Origin: Rhizobium sp. JAB6
GTDB lineage: Bacteria; Pseudomonadota; Alphaproteobacteria; Rhizobiales; Rhizobiaceae
Assembly (NCBI RefSeq): GCF_003024605.1
Contig: NZ_PYJQ01000011.1
Coordinates: 124,001 to 188,000, forward strand
Length of the DNA: 64,000 nt
Reading direction: 5' to 3'
Shown here one piece after another: positions 41,334-49,320 of this stretch. The notes under the pieces are model-generated. The model was not told the origin of the DNA, searched no databases, and saw nothing but the letters and a program-made list of their open reading frames with translations. The position numbers and the translations under genes are program-made. The stretch's first letter is position 1. Every line of letters begins with the position of its first letter.

Positions 41334-42065
41334 TCACGCAAACGCCCGGAAATTCCGGATCGTTTCCTCCGCTTCGCCGACCGCCTCCGGCGTGCCGACA
41401 GTCAGCCAGTGGCCGTCGAGCATCGTGCCATAGAGCCGACCCTTGGCGATGGCCCTGTCGTAATAGGTATTGATGTTGAAGGCGTCGTCTGGCGCGTCAT
41501 CGAGAAACGAAGGATTGATGACCAGCGTCCCGGCATAGACAACACCATTACCGGTGGCGACGCTATAGCGCGACAGGCGGCCGTCTTCTGCCATGCTGAA
41601 ATCATTCTTGCCGTTATGGCCTGTCGTCTTATCCAGCGCGACGCAAAGCATACCGAAATCCATGCGTATAGCATCGAAGAATCCGGCTAAGCGCTCGAGA
41701 TTCGTTGGTTGATCTTCTCTTTCCCCAATCCAGAAAAGGTCCGAATTCATAACGAAGACGGGATCCCGGCCTAGAAGCTTCAATCCCTTTGCCAACCCGC
41801 CGCCATTGTTCATCAACGCATCCCGCTCGTCGGAGATCAGGATTTCAAGGCCACGATAGCCGCGCAGATGCGCTTCCATCTGGTCGGCATGGTGATGGAC
41901 GTTGACGACGGCTCGCTCTACACCGGCCTGCACCAAGGCATCCAGCGTATAGTCGATCATCGGCTTGCCGGCGATCTTCACCAGTGGCTTCGGGATAGTG
42001 TCGGTGATCGGCCGCATGCGGGTTCCGAGCCCCGCGGCCAATACCATGGCTTGCTTGATGGTCAT
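41334..42065 (-). CDS. murU: MurU-like sugar-1-phosphate nucleotidyltransferase
   Basis: The 243-residue protein has the nucleotidyltransferase signature MVLAAGLGTRMRPITDTIPK, the sugar-binding LMNNGGGLAKGL, and the metal-binding aspartate in VMNSDLFW. Its place next to an AmgK-type kinase suggests MurU, which makes UDP-MurNAc from MurNAc-1-phosphate in the peptidoglycan recycling route defined in Pseudomonas putida. The ATG at 42065 has only a weak upstream GAG. An in-frame ATG at 42101 is an alternative. A different sugar specificity remains possible. Confidence 0.82.
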   Translation of the reverse strand: MTIKQAMVLAAGLGTRMRPITDTIPKPLVKIAGKPMIDYTLDALVQAGVERAVVNVHHHADQMEAHLRGYRGLEILISDERDALMNNGGGLAKGLKLLGRDPVFVMNSDLFWIGEREDQPTNLERLAGFFDAIRMDFGMLCVALDKTTGHNGKNDFSMAEDGRLSRYSVATGNGVVYAGTLVINPSFLDDAPDDAFNINTYYDRAIAKGRLYGTMLDGHWLTVGTPEAVGEAEETIRNFRAFA

Positions 42066-42139
42066 TTCGTCTCGAACTTTCGATTCATATTTTCTTTCCA
42101 TAGCACAAGGCCGGAAAGCCGTCGCCGGGTCTCTGGCCC

Positions 42140-43651
42140 TTATATCAGGCCAATCCCGGCCTTCTCGCACCATTCGCGCAAGGGTGCGAGTGCTTCATGC
42201 TCGAAGGCGATGGCGAGATAGGCGAGCGTGCGCGGCATGTGCTTGAGATAGCCCGGTTTGCCGTCGCGCTGTAAGAGCCGCACCCAGAGGCCGGCCAGCT
42301 TGCAATTGCGCTGCGCCGACATGATCGCCCAGCTCTTCAGGAATTTCGCCTCGTCAAAGCCGCCCTGGGCGTGACGAAGGGCGAGATAGTCGGCCAAGAG
42401 CCGGTCATGCAGATCGCGCTCGATCGTCACCCGCGCATCCTGCACCAGCGAGGCTACATCGTAGGAGGTCGGACCGATCATCGCGTCCTGGAAGTCGATG
42501 AGGCCGATCCGCTTTATGCCCTTTTCCGCCGCCCGCCAGATGATGTTAGGCGAATGCATATCGCGCAAAAGCAGGTTCTTTTCCGCATCTTCAAGCTGAT
42601 CGATCAGCTTGTCCCAGATGGCCAGATAGTCGGCCCGCTCCTCGTCGCTTGCCGGCGTGCCGCGCTTCCAGGGCAGATGCCAGTCGAGCAGCAGCCGCGC
42701 TTCCATCTTCATGGCGGTCCGGTCGAAATCCGGAATGTGATGGATGTGCTCGGGGGTGACTGGAATATTGCGGGGAATCGAAAGGCTGTGCAGATGCGCA
42801 AGGCAGGCGACGCTTTCGCGATAGCGCTCGGCAATCGGTTTTCCCTGAGCATCGAGCACGCCGTCGGTGCCGAGATCTTCGATCAGAAGGATGCCCTGGT
42901 CGTAATCGGCGGCAAAGATCTGCGGAGCGGCAAAGCCCTTTTCGCGCAGGATGTTGGCGATCGCCACGAAGGGATAAGTGTCCCAGGCAAGATGCGCGAC
43001 CTTTGGATAGGGTTTCCCATCCAGCACGGGCGGTCCTTCGGGCAGGCCCGGCCAGTCCATCAGGATTATGCGGCCGCTGCTATCCTTCGGGTGGACGGAT
43101 TCGTAGGCCCGAAGCGAGGCATCGCCCGTCAGGAAGCGCCTGTGCGCGCCGCGATAGCCGTGCGCATCGAGAAAGGCGCGGATAGCAAGCACACGCTCCA
43201 TGCGTGTCATCTGCTTGGCCGGCGCTGTAAGGACGGCGCGCCGTCCTTCGCCCTCATGCGTGAGCTTGAGATCGATGCGCTCTCCCGGCAGCTCGCCTTC
43301 GGCCATTTCGGGCCACTCGACCAGGCAGATGCCGGTCTGCAGGGCTTCGTCGAAGCCGAGTTCCGTCAGTTCGCTGGGGTCGCCGAGGCGATAGAGATCG
43401 AAATGCGAGACCGGGATGCGCAGCTCGTAGGATTGCACGAGGGTAAAGGTCGGGCTCGGCACGTCCAGTTCGGCATCGTCGGCCATGGCGCGCAGCAGCG
43501 CGCGGGCGAGCGAGGATTTCCCTGCGCCGAGATCGCCTGATAGTGCCAGACAGTCGCCGGCCTTCAAGGCCAGCGCCAGATCTTCGCCGAGCTGAGCCGT
43601 GGCGGCGTCATCTGCGAGGAAAAGGGAAATGCTGCTCTCCGAGGCTGTCAT
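42140..43651 (-). CDS. TsaE - AmgK-like kinase fusion protein
   Basis: The 503-residue protein joins two enzymes. Residues 1 to about 145 are TsaE, the ATPase of the tRNA t6A37 complex: Walker A GDLGAGKS (39-46), SPTFTLVQSYE, then LVEWPEM. From about 148 the protein is an aminoglycoside-phosphotransferase-type kinase with the catalytic loop LLRDMHSPNIIW and the metal-binding GLIDFQDA. It resembles AmgK, which phosphorylates the anomeric carbon of MurNAc and GlcNAc. The ATG overlaps the divL stop by four bases. The murU-like gene follows 74 bases later. Confidence 0.88.
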   Translation of the reverse strand: MTASESSISLFLADDAATAQLGEDLALALKAGDCLALSGDLGAGKSSLARALLRAMADDAELDVPSPTFTLVQSYELRIPVSHFDLYRLGDPSELTELGFDEALQTGICLVEWPEMAEGELPGERIDLKLTHEGEGRRAVLTAPAKQMTRMERVLAIRAFLDAHGYRGAHRRFLTGDASLRAYESVHPKDSSGRIILMDWPGLPEGPPVLDGKPYPKVAHLAWDTYPFVAIANILREKGFAAPQIFAADYDQGILLIEDLGTDGVLDAQGKPIAERYRESVACLAHLHSLSIPRNIPVTPEHIHHIPDFDRTAMKMEARLLLDWHLPWKRGTPASDEERADYLAIWDKLIDQLEDAEKNLLLRDMHSPNIIWRAAEKGIKRIGLIDFQDAMIGPTSYDVASLVQDARVTIERDLHDRLLADYLALRHAQGGFDEAKFLKSWAIMSAQRNCKLAGLWVRLLQRDGKPGYLKHMPRTLAYLAIAFEHEALAPLREWCEKAGIGLI

Positions 43652-46227
43652 TCTGCTGCGACGGAGTGGGGCAGTTCGGCCGAAGGAATCCGGCAGGTGA
43701 CCGTCGTTCCCTTGCCCGGCTGGCTTTCGATCGAAACCTGGCCTTCATGCAGGCTGACGAAGCTTTCGACGATGGAAAGACCGAGGCCGGCACCGCTGCG
43801 CTTGCCGCCCTTGCCGCCGGAGGCAAAGCGGTTGAACACCGTGTTGATCAAATCCTCCGGGATGCCGGGACCCTTGTCGGCAACCGAGAAGACGAAATCC
43901 GTGCCTTCGCGCCCGCATTTCAGCGAGATCGTCGATCCCTCCGGCGCGAAATTGGCGGCATTGGTCAGAAGCTTGAGCAGGATCTGCTTCAGCCGCTGCT
44001 GATCGGCGACGATGGAGCCGAGATGCGCCGGCACGGTGATTTCAAGCATCACGCCGCTTTCCTGAAGCCGGTCGGCGATCTGCATCGATACCTCGTCGAG
44101 CAGTTCGCTAAGCACGATTTCGGAATAGTTCAGGCGCATGATGCCGGCATCCAGCGTTGCGAGATCGAGAATATCGTTGACCAGCGTCAGCAGCACCGAG
44201 GATGAGGTGGAGATATGGTCGATATATTCGGCCTGCCGCTCGTTCAGCGAGCCGATGCCCGGCGTTTTCAGCAGGTCGGTGAAGCCGATGATATTAGTCA
44301 AGGGCGAACGCAGCTCGTAGGAGACGTGCTGGACGAAATCGTTCTTCAGCTCGTCCGCCTTCAGCAGCGCTTCGTTCTTTTCGGTCAGCGCGCGCTCGGC
44401 GCGCACGCTGTCGGTCTTGTTGACGAAGGTCAGCATGGTCTGCGCATTCGGCAGAGGGATGACGGCATAGTCGAGCACGAGATTGGAATAGAGCTCCAAT
44501 GTGCCCTGCGATGAGGGCCGCTCGTCGTCGAAACTGGTGATCTGCTCGGCGAACCGCTTCCAGCCGTCCGGCCGGTCGTACGAAGGCGCGCAAGCCTCGG
44601 CCAGAGCCTGGATATGCGTTCCGGGCTTCGCCTGTGCCTCGGTGATGTTCCAGAGAATGCGGAAGGCGGGGTTCGATAGCCTGATGCGGCCATCGGGGCC
44701 GAAAACGGCGACGCCTTCGGAAAGATGGTCGATGGTTTCGCCCTGGACCTTGACCAGCGTGTTGTAGCGCGTTTCGAGATTGACCTGCTCGGTCAGGTTC
44801 TCGAATACCCAGGTGGCGCCGCCCTGCGGATGCGCGGTCGCGAAAACCTTGAGGATCTGGCCGTTGGGCAGATGCCAGAGATCCGTCTGCGTGTCGAGCG
44901 CGCGATAGACGGAAAGGACGTCGTCCTTCCATGTCTTCCAGTTCAGCTGCTCCGGCAGCTTCTTGGCGCCGCGCAGCCGATCCAGCAGCTCGCTATTGTC
45001 GGGGCGCTTCTCAAGGAAAGCGATATCGAGTTCCCAGAGTTGGACAAAGGCTTGATTGTAGAATTGCAGCCGTCTGTCGCCATCGAAAATCGCAACCGGT
45101 GTCGCCAGATGATCGAGGGTTTCGGCGTGGCTCTTCAGCGTGCGGGCAAGCTCGGCGCGAACCGCTTCCGCTTCGGAAATATCGATCGCGATGCCGGCGG
45201 AGCCGTTCGGCGATTTGACGTCGACAACGTCGAAGAAGGTGCGATTGCCGTGTACGACGGTGGAAATCTTGTCGTGGAACGGCGACTCCGGCGTGGCCGC
45301 CGCGCGGATGCGTTCGCGGGTCACGGTCGTCAGAAATTCCCGTCCCTCGCGCACGGCTTCATCGGCCGACACCGCTTCCACAGCCTCGCCGTAGGCCTGA
45401 TTGACCCAGGTAAGCTTGCCTTCCGCGTCCCGCTGCCAGACCGGCAGGTCGATGGCGTCGAGCAGATTCTGGAATGCGGAGATCGAGGTCATCAGCCGGT
45501 CGCGTTCGATCTTCAGCTCGGCGAGTTCGGCGCGCAGATTGTTGAGCGCAATGAAGCGGACGAAGGCGCGCCCGCCGGAAATGCGGCCCTGCGCTTCCAG
45601 GATTTCCTCACGGTTGGTCTCGACCACCATGTCGAAGCTCTGGCCGCTACCGCGCAGCTTGTCGATCGCCTTGTCGAGCTCGCCGGCCGACCAGGATTTC
45701 AGCCAGCGCCCGAAGGCGAGGAATTCGTTGTCCTGCGGCGCCCCGGTCTCGACCGGCAGCTGCCCCAGGAGTTCCGGCCGTGCATTCTGGCCATCCCAGA
45801 TGATGATCCGGCGGTTTTTGTCGGCAATCAGCGCCTGATACTGCGAAATGCGCTGGTTGGCATCCGAAAGGGCCGTGCGGATTTCGCGGCTTTCGCTTTC
45901 CATGTTGCCGCGCTGCCGGACCATCCACATGGTCGACAGAAGCGCGGCGGAAATCACGCCGATGATGACGGAGAAGACGGCCATTTCCGAGGAGGTGAAG
46001 AGGCGCATGCTCGTTTGCGCGGCGTCATTGCCCTGCGCGAGAACCGGCCCGGCCAAACCGCTCAACAGACCACCGAAAACGCTGAGCCTCAACAGGCGGC
46101 TGAGACGGGCGAGCCGGCCCTTGCCCTGCTTCGCTCCTGTCGAAGGCCGATATGCACTGCCCTGCAGCAACAGCGCCGCCGCGCGGCGGAACGCTGGCTG
46201 ATGCAGGTTGTCTTCCCCTTCAATCAT
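43648..46227 (-). CDS. divL: DivL-type atypical sensor kinase (tyrosine replaces histidine)
   Basis: The 859-residue protein has two N-terminal hydrophobic segments (about 48-65 and 82-103) and three PAS repeats (starting near 255, 390 and 505). A histidine-kinase core follows in which the H-box reads VSYELRSPLT. The phospho-accepting histidine is replaced by tyrosine 637 (codon TAC at 44317-44319). ATP-site motifs are kept (TNAANFAP, ADKGPGIP, GAGLGLSIV). This is the hallmark of DivL, which in Caulobacter controls CckA and so CtrA rather than acting as a kinase. It overlaps the tsaE-amgK gene. Confidence 0.9.
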   Translation of the reverse strand: MIEGEDNLHQPAFRRAAALLLQGSAYRPSTGAKQGKGRLARLSRLLRLSVFGGLLSGLAGPVLAQGNDAAQTSMRLFTSSEMAVFSVIIGVISAALLSTMWMVRQRGNMESESREIRTALSDANQRISQYQALIADKNRRIIIWDGQNARPELLGQLPVETGAPQDNEFLAFGRWLKSWSAGELDKAIDKLRGSGQSFDMVVETNREEILEAQGRISGGRAFVRFIALNNLRAELAELKIERDRLMTSISAFQNLLDAIDLPVWQRDAEGKLTWVNQAYGEAVEAVSADEAVREGREFLTTVTRERIRAAATPESPFHDKISTVVHGNRTFFDVVDVKSPNGSAGIAIDISEAEAVRAELARTLKSHAETLDHLATPVAIFDGDRRLQFYNQAFVQLWELDIAFLEKRPDNSELLDRLRGAKKLPEQLNWKTWKDDVLSVYRALDTQTDLWHLPNGQILKVFATAHPQGGATWVFENLTEQVNLETRYNTLVKVQGETIDHLSEGVAVFGPDGRIRLSNPAFRILWNITEAQAKPGTHIQALAEACAPSYDRPDGWKRFAEQITSFDDERPSSQGTLELYSNLVLDYAVIPLPNAQTMLTFVNKTDSVRAERALTEKNEALLKADELKNDFVQHVSYELRSPLTNIIGFTDLLKTPGIGSLNERQAEYIDHISTSSSVLLTLVNDILDLATLDAGIMRLNYSEIVLSELLDEVSMQIADRLQESGVMLEITVPAHLGSIVADQQRLKQILLKLLTNAANFAPEGSTISLKCGREGTDFVFSVADKGPGIPEDLINTVFNRFASGGKGGKRSGAGLGLSIVESFVSLHEGQVSIESQPGKGTTVTCRIPSAELPHSVAAE

Positions 46228-46365
46228 AAGAGGTCTGTCTCCGTCCTATAATGTGCCGCATCCTGACAAGACATCCCATTTTCATGGCTCCGGGCATGCC
46301 CGGTTCGTCACGAATCAAGTGTAAAAACAATACTGCCTAGGAGAATCCGGGGGAAGGGAGCTGGC

Positions 46366-46402
46366 TAAAAAATAAGCCCCGGCATTTGTCAATGCCAGGG
46401 CT
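46366..46402 (-). terminator. Rho-independent terminator after ahcY
   Basis: Read on the minus strand, the stem AGCCC-T-GGCATT pairs with AATGCC-G-GGGCT around a GACA loop. It is followed by a T-rich stretch (the A run at 46367-46373). Confidence 0.85.
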
Positions 46403-46431
46403 ACAAGATGTTGTGGATACTGTTTTAGTAA

Positions 46432-47832
46432 TCAGTATCTGTAGTGGTCGGACTTGAACGGACCCTGCGGCGTCACGCCGATATACGCAGCCTGCTCGCT
46501 GGAAAGCTCCGTCAGCTTCACGCCGAGCTTGGCGAGATGCAGGCGGGCGACCTTCTCGTCGAGGTGCTTCGGCAGAACGTAGACTTCGTTCTTGTACTGG
46601 CCGGGCTTGGTGAAAAGCTCGATCTGCGCCAGCGTCTGGTTGGTGAAGGACGCCGACATGACGAAGGACGGATGGCCGGTGGCGTTGCCGAGGTTCAGGA
46701 GGCGACCTTCCGACAGCAGGATGATGCGGTTGCCCTTGGCGAACTCGACCATGTCGACCTGCGGCTTGATGTTCGTCCACTTCAGGTTTCGCAGCGCGGC
46801 AACTTGGATTTCATTGTCGAAGTGGCCGATATTGCCGACGATCGCCATGTCCTTCATCGCACGCATGTGATCGATGCGGATGACGTCCTTGTTGCCGGTC
46901 GTGGTGATGAAGATATCGGCGGTGGAAACGACGTCCTCGAGCTGAACGACTTCATAGCCGTCCATGGCAGCCTGCAGGGCACAGATCGGGTCGACTTCCG
47001 TGACCTTGACGCGGGCACCGGCGCCGGAGAGCGAAGCGGCGGAACCCTTGCCGACATCGCCATAGCCGCAGACGACGGCGACCTTGCCGGCCATCATGAC
47101 GTCGGTGGCGCGGCGGATACCGTCGACCAGCGATTCCTTGCAGCCGTACTTGTTGTCGAACTTCGACTTGGTGACGCTGTCGTTGACGTTGATGGCCGGG
47201 AAGGGTAGCAGGCCCTTCTGGCTGAGCTGGTAGAGGCGGTTGACGCCCGTGGTGGTCTCTTCGGTCACGCCCTTGATGGCGTCCCGCTGCTTGGTGAACC
47301 AGCCGGGCGTTGCCTGCAGGCGCTTCTTGATCTGCGCGAAGAGGATTTCCTCTTCTTCCGAATGCGGGTTGGAGAGCACGTCCTCACCGGCTTCCGCACG
47401 GGCGCCGAGCAGGATGTACATGGTGGCATCGCCGCCATCGTCCAGGATCATGTTGGAAAGACCGCCATCGGCCCACTGGAAGATCTTGTCGGTGTAGGTC
47501 CAGTAGTCCTCGAGGCTCTCCCCCTTGACGGCGAAGACCGGAACGCCGGATGCGGCGATGGCGGCGGCGGCATGATCCTGCGTCGAGAAGATGTTGCAGG
47601 AGGCCCAGCGCACCTGAGCGCCGAGGGCGACCAGCGTCTCGATGAGAACGGCCGTCTGGATCGTCATGTGCAGCGAACCGGTGATGCGGGCGCCCTTGAG
47701 CGGCTGCGCTTCGCCGAATTCGGCGCGGCAGGCCATCAGGCCCGGCATCTCGGTTTCGGCGATTGCGATTTCCTTGCGACCATAGTCGGCAAGGCCGATA
47801 TCCGCGACGATGTAGTCCTTTTCAGTGCTCAT
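46432..47832 (-). CDS. ahcY: S-adenosylhomocysteine hydrolase
   Basis: AhcY splits S-adenosylhomocysteine into adenosine and homocysteine, removing the inhibitor of SAM-dependent methyltransferases. The 466-residue protein has the NAD-binding loop [13 protein letters not shown], the N-terminal MPGLMACR, and the C-terminal [13 protein letters not shown] with [17 protein letters not shown]. The ATG at 47832 has GGAG six bases upstream. An operator-like palindrome lies about 130 bases upstream at 47961. Its own terminator separates it from divL. Confidence 0.97.
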   Translation of the reverse strand: MSTEKDYIVADIGLADYGRKEIAIAETEMPGLMACRAEFGEAQPLKGARITGSLHMTIQTAVLIETLVALGAQVRWASCNIFSTQDHAAAAIAASGVPVFAVKGESLEDYWTYTDKIFQWADGGLSNMILDDGGDATMYILLGARAEAGEDVLSNPHSEEEEILFAQIKKRLQATPGWFTKQRDAIKGVTEETTTGVNRLYQLSQKGLLPFPAINVNDSVTKSKFDNKYGCKESLVDGIRRATDVMMAGKVAVVCGYGDVGKGSAASLSGAGARVKVTEVDPICALQAAMDGYEVVQLEDVVSTADIFITTTGNKDVIRIDHMRAMKDMAIVGNIGHFDNEIQVAALRNLKWTNIKPQVDMVEFAKGNRIILLSEGRLLNLGNATGHPSFVMSASFTNQTLAQIELFTKPGQYKNEVYVLPKHLDEKVARLHLAKLGVKLTELSSEQAAYIGVTPQGPFKSDHYRY

Positions 47833-47960
47833 GAAGGTCTCCAGCCTGAACGATGCAGCCGCGCCGCGGGCAGACGCCTCGGCCGAATGCAACAAGAATT
47901 GCACGCTGACAAGCGCGTGGATGATGCCGTGTATCAGGCTTCAGGGCGGAAATCAATAAT

Positions 47961-47990
47961 GATATAAAGAAGTCTTTATGTCTTTATATC
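47961..47990. promoter_or_regulatory. Operator-like palindromes upstream of ahcY
   Basis: The outer inverted repeat GATATAAAGA / TCTTTATATC has a ten-base spacer. A nested perfect palindrome ATAAAGA-AG-TCTTTAT (47964-47979) lies within it. Three half-sites in 30 bases suggest a dimeric repressor. SahR, an ArsR-type regulator of the SAM cycle, is a candidate: I recall ATAAAGA/TCTTTAT-type sites for it but cannot check. The site lies between ptsH and ahcY on the minus strand. Confidence 0.6.
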
Positions 47991-48012
47991 CACGCGGCGG
48001 AGGCGGAAAAGC

Positions 48013-48288
48013 CTATATTTCCTCGCCGAACTTGTTGGAGACCAACTGGTCGAGCGCTTCGAGCGCCTCGGCGGCCTGGTTGCCGCTTGCCGTGACCAGC
48101 ACGCTGCAGCCGGGGCTGGCTGCCAGCATCATCAGGCCCATGATCGAAGTTCCGCCGACCGTGGTGCCGTCCTTCGAAACGGTGATCGCGGCGTCGTAGG
48201 CTTCGACGGTCTGCACGAATTTCGCCGAGGCACGGGCATGCAGGCCCCGCTTGTTGATGATCAGGAGTTCCCGGGAAAGCTCGGTCAT
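48013..48288 (-). CDS. ptsH: Phosphocarrier protein HPr
   Basis: HPr carries phosphate from enzyme I to EIIA proteins. The 91-residue protein has the catalytic histidine 17 in RGLHARAS. The regulatory serine 48 lies in GGTSIMGLM, the target of HprK. The ATG gives the normal length, although no clear ribosome-binding site precedes it. It lies 19 bases downstream of the EIIA gene. With no sugar permease nearby, it belongs to a regulatory PTS. Confidence 0.95.
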   Translation of the reverse strand: MTELSRELLIINKRGLHARASAKFVQTVEAYDAAITVSKDGTTVGGTSIMGLMMLAASPGCSVLVTASGNQAAEALEALDQLVSNKFGEEI

Positions 48289-48307
48289 GGGGGCGGTGTT
48301 TGCCTCG

Positions 48308-48709
48308 TTATTTGCCACTGAGCACACGACTGGCCACGTTGATATATTTGCGCCCGGCCTCTGACGCCTCCACCAGAGCCCTTTCCATGTTGTTGTCGCC
48401 GCGCACACCCGCGAGCTTGATCAGCATCGGCAGATTGACGCCGGCGATGACCTCGGTGTGGCCGCTATTCATGACGGAGATTGCGAGATTGGAAGGGGTG
48501 CCGCCGAACATATCGGTGAGGATGACGACGCCGTGCCCGTCGTCGGCACCGGCAACGGCCTGCAGGATATCCTGCCGCCGCTTGTCCATGTCGTCTTCGG
48601 GACCAATGCATACCGTTTCTATGAACTTCTGCGGACCAACGACATGCTCGACAGCATGCCGAAACTCTTCAGCCAGCTTGCCATGAGTGACAAGCACAAG
48701 TCCAATCAT
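48308..48709 (-). CDS. PTS EIIA component, mannose family, regulatory
   Basis: The 133-residue EIIA-Man-type protein has the phospho-accepting histidine 9 in LVLVTHGKLAEEF. It also has the fold segment VVILTDMFGGTPSNLA, and ends in GVNLPMLIKL plus a C-terminal helix. No EIIB, EIIC or EIID is nearby. In alphaproteobacteria this EIIA works with HprK and HPr in regulation rather than transport. The ATG has GGAG about nine bases upstream. It lies between hprK (138 bases upstream) and ptsH. Confidence 0.92.
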   Translation of the reverse strand: MIGLVLVTHGKLAEEFRHAVEHVVGPQKFIETVCIGPEDDMDKRRQDILQAVAGADDGHGVVILTDMFGGTPSNLAISVMNSGHTEVIAGVNLPMLIKLAGVRGDNNMERALVEASEAGRKYINVASRVLSGK

Positions 48710-48847
48710 GATATTACTGCTCCCATCGCATACGCAAACAGATGGCCCATATCGCAATGCAGCAATGTCGTCCACCGTGGGGGGACATCTTGGCGATGAA
48801 AAGACGAAGTGCAAGCTTAAAATACAGGATTGCGCGCCCATGCGGAC

Positions 48848-49312
48848 CTAAATGGCCGATTCATCCAAACTCGCGCCGATTTTCGCCATTATTATGGCGA
48901 GCGGATTCGCGGAGGTTGCGGCCAGCCGGATCACCGGCAACCGTATGGACGCCGTGATGTCGATCTGCTCGTCCTCCGGTGGCATCCTTTCTGCCGTCGC
49001 CGGATCGACAGGGCGGACGGCGAAGTGCATTTCGCCCTCGGAGATGTAAGGCATCCGGACGATGCCAGTGTAGCGGATTTCCATGAGACCCGCGATCGAG
49101 GGCGGGCATTTCGCGACGATGGAGCCGTTTTGCTCGCTGATCAGCACCCGGTCGTCGGCCACGAGGTTTGCTGTCAGTCCAAACGGCTTGGCGGCGGCAA
49201 GGCAGGAAAAGGCGAGGGTGGATTTGCCGCTGCCGGAGGGGCCGAGAAACAGCAGGCCGGTCTTGCCGATGACGATGGCCGTTGCGTGGATATTGATCGC
49301 CTCACCGGTCAT
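48848..49312 (-). CDS. hprK: HPr kinase/phosphorylase, short alphaproteobacterial form
   Basis: HprK phosphorylates and dephosphorylates the regulatory serine of HPr. The 154-residue protein consists of the catalytic domain only, with P-loop GPSGSGKST (24-32) and the segment LMEIRYTGIVRMPY in the signature region. The N-terminal domain of the Firmicutes enzyme is absent, as is usual in this class. I use the ATG at 49312 with GTGAG seven bases upstream. A GTG at 49324 overlapping the chvG stop is an alternative. It follows chvG directly. Confidence 0.93.
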   Translation of the reverse strand: MTGEAINIHATAIVIGKTGLLFLGPSGSGKSTLAFSCLAAAKPFGLTANLVADDRVLISEQNGSIVAKCPPSIAGLMEIRYTGIVRMPYISEGEMHFAVRPVDPATAERMPPEDEQIDITASIRLPVIRLAATSANPLAIIMAKIGASLDESAI

Positions 49313-49320
49313 CGGTGCGC

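Noticed and set aside
47833-47960. SAH riboswitch in the ahcY leader
   Set aside because: A CCGAGG-like stretch exists, but the pairing partner and pseudoknot sequences of the known SAH riboswitch are not visible.
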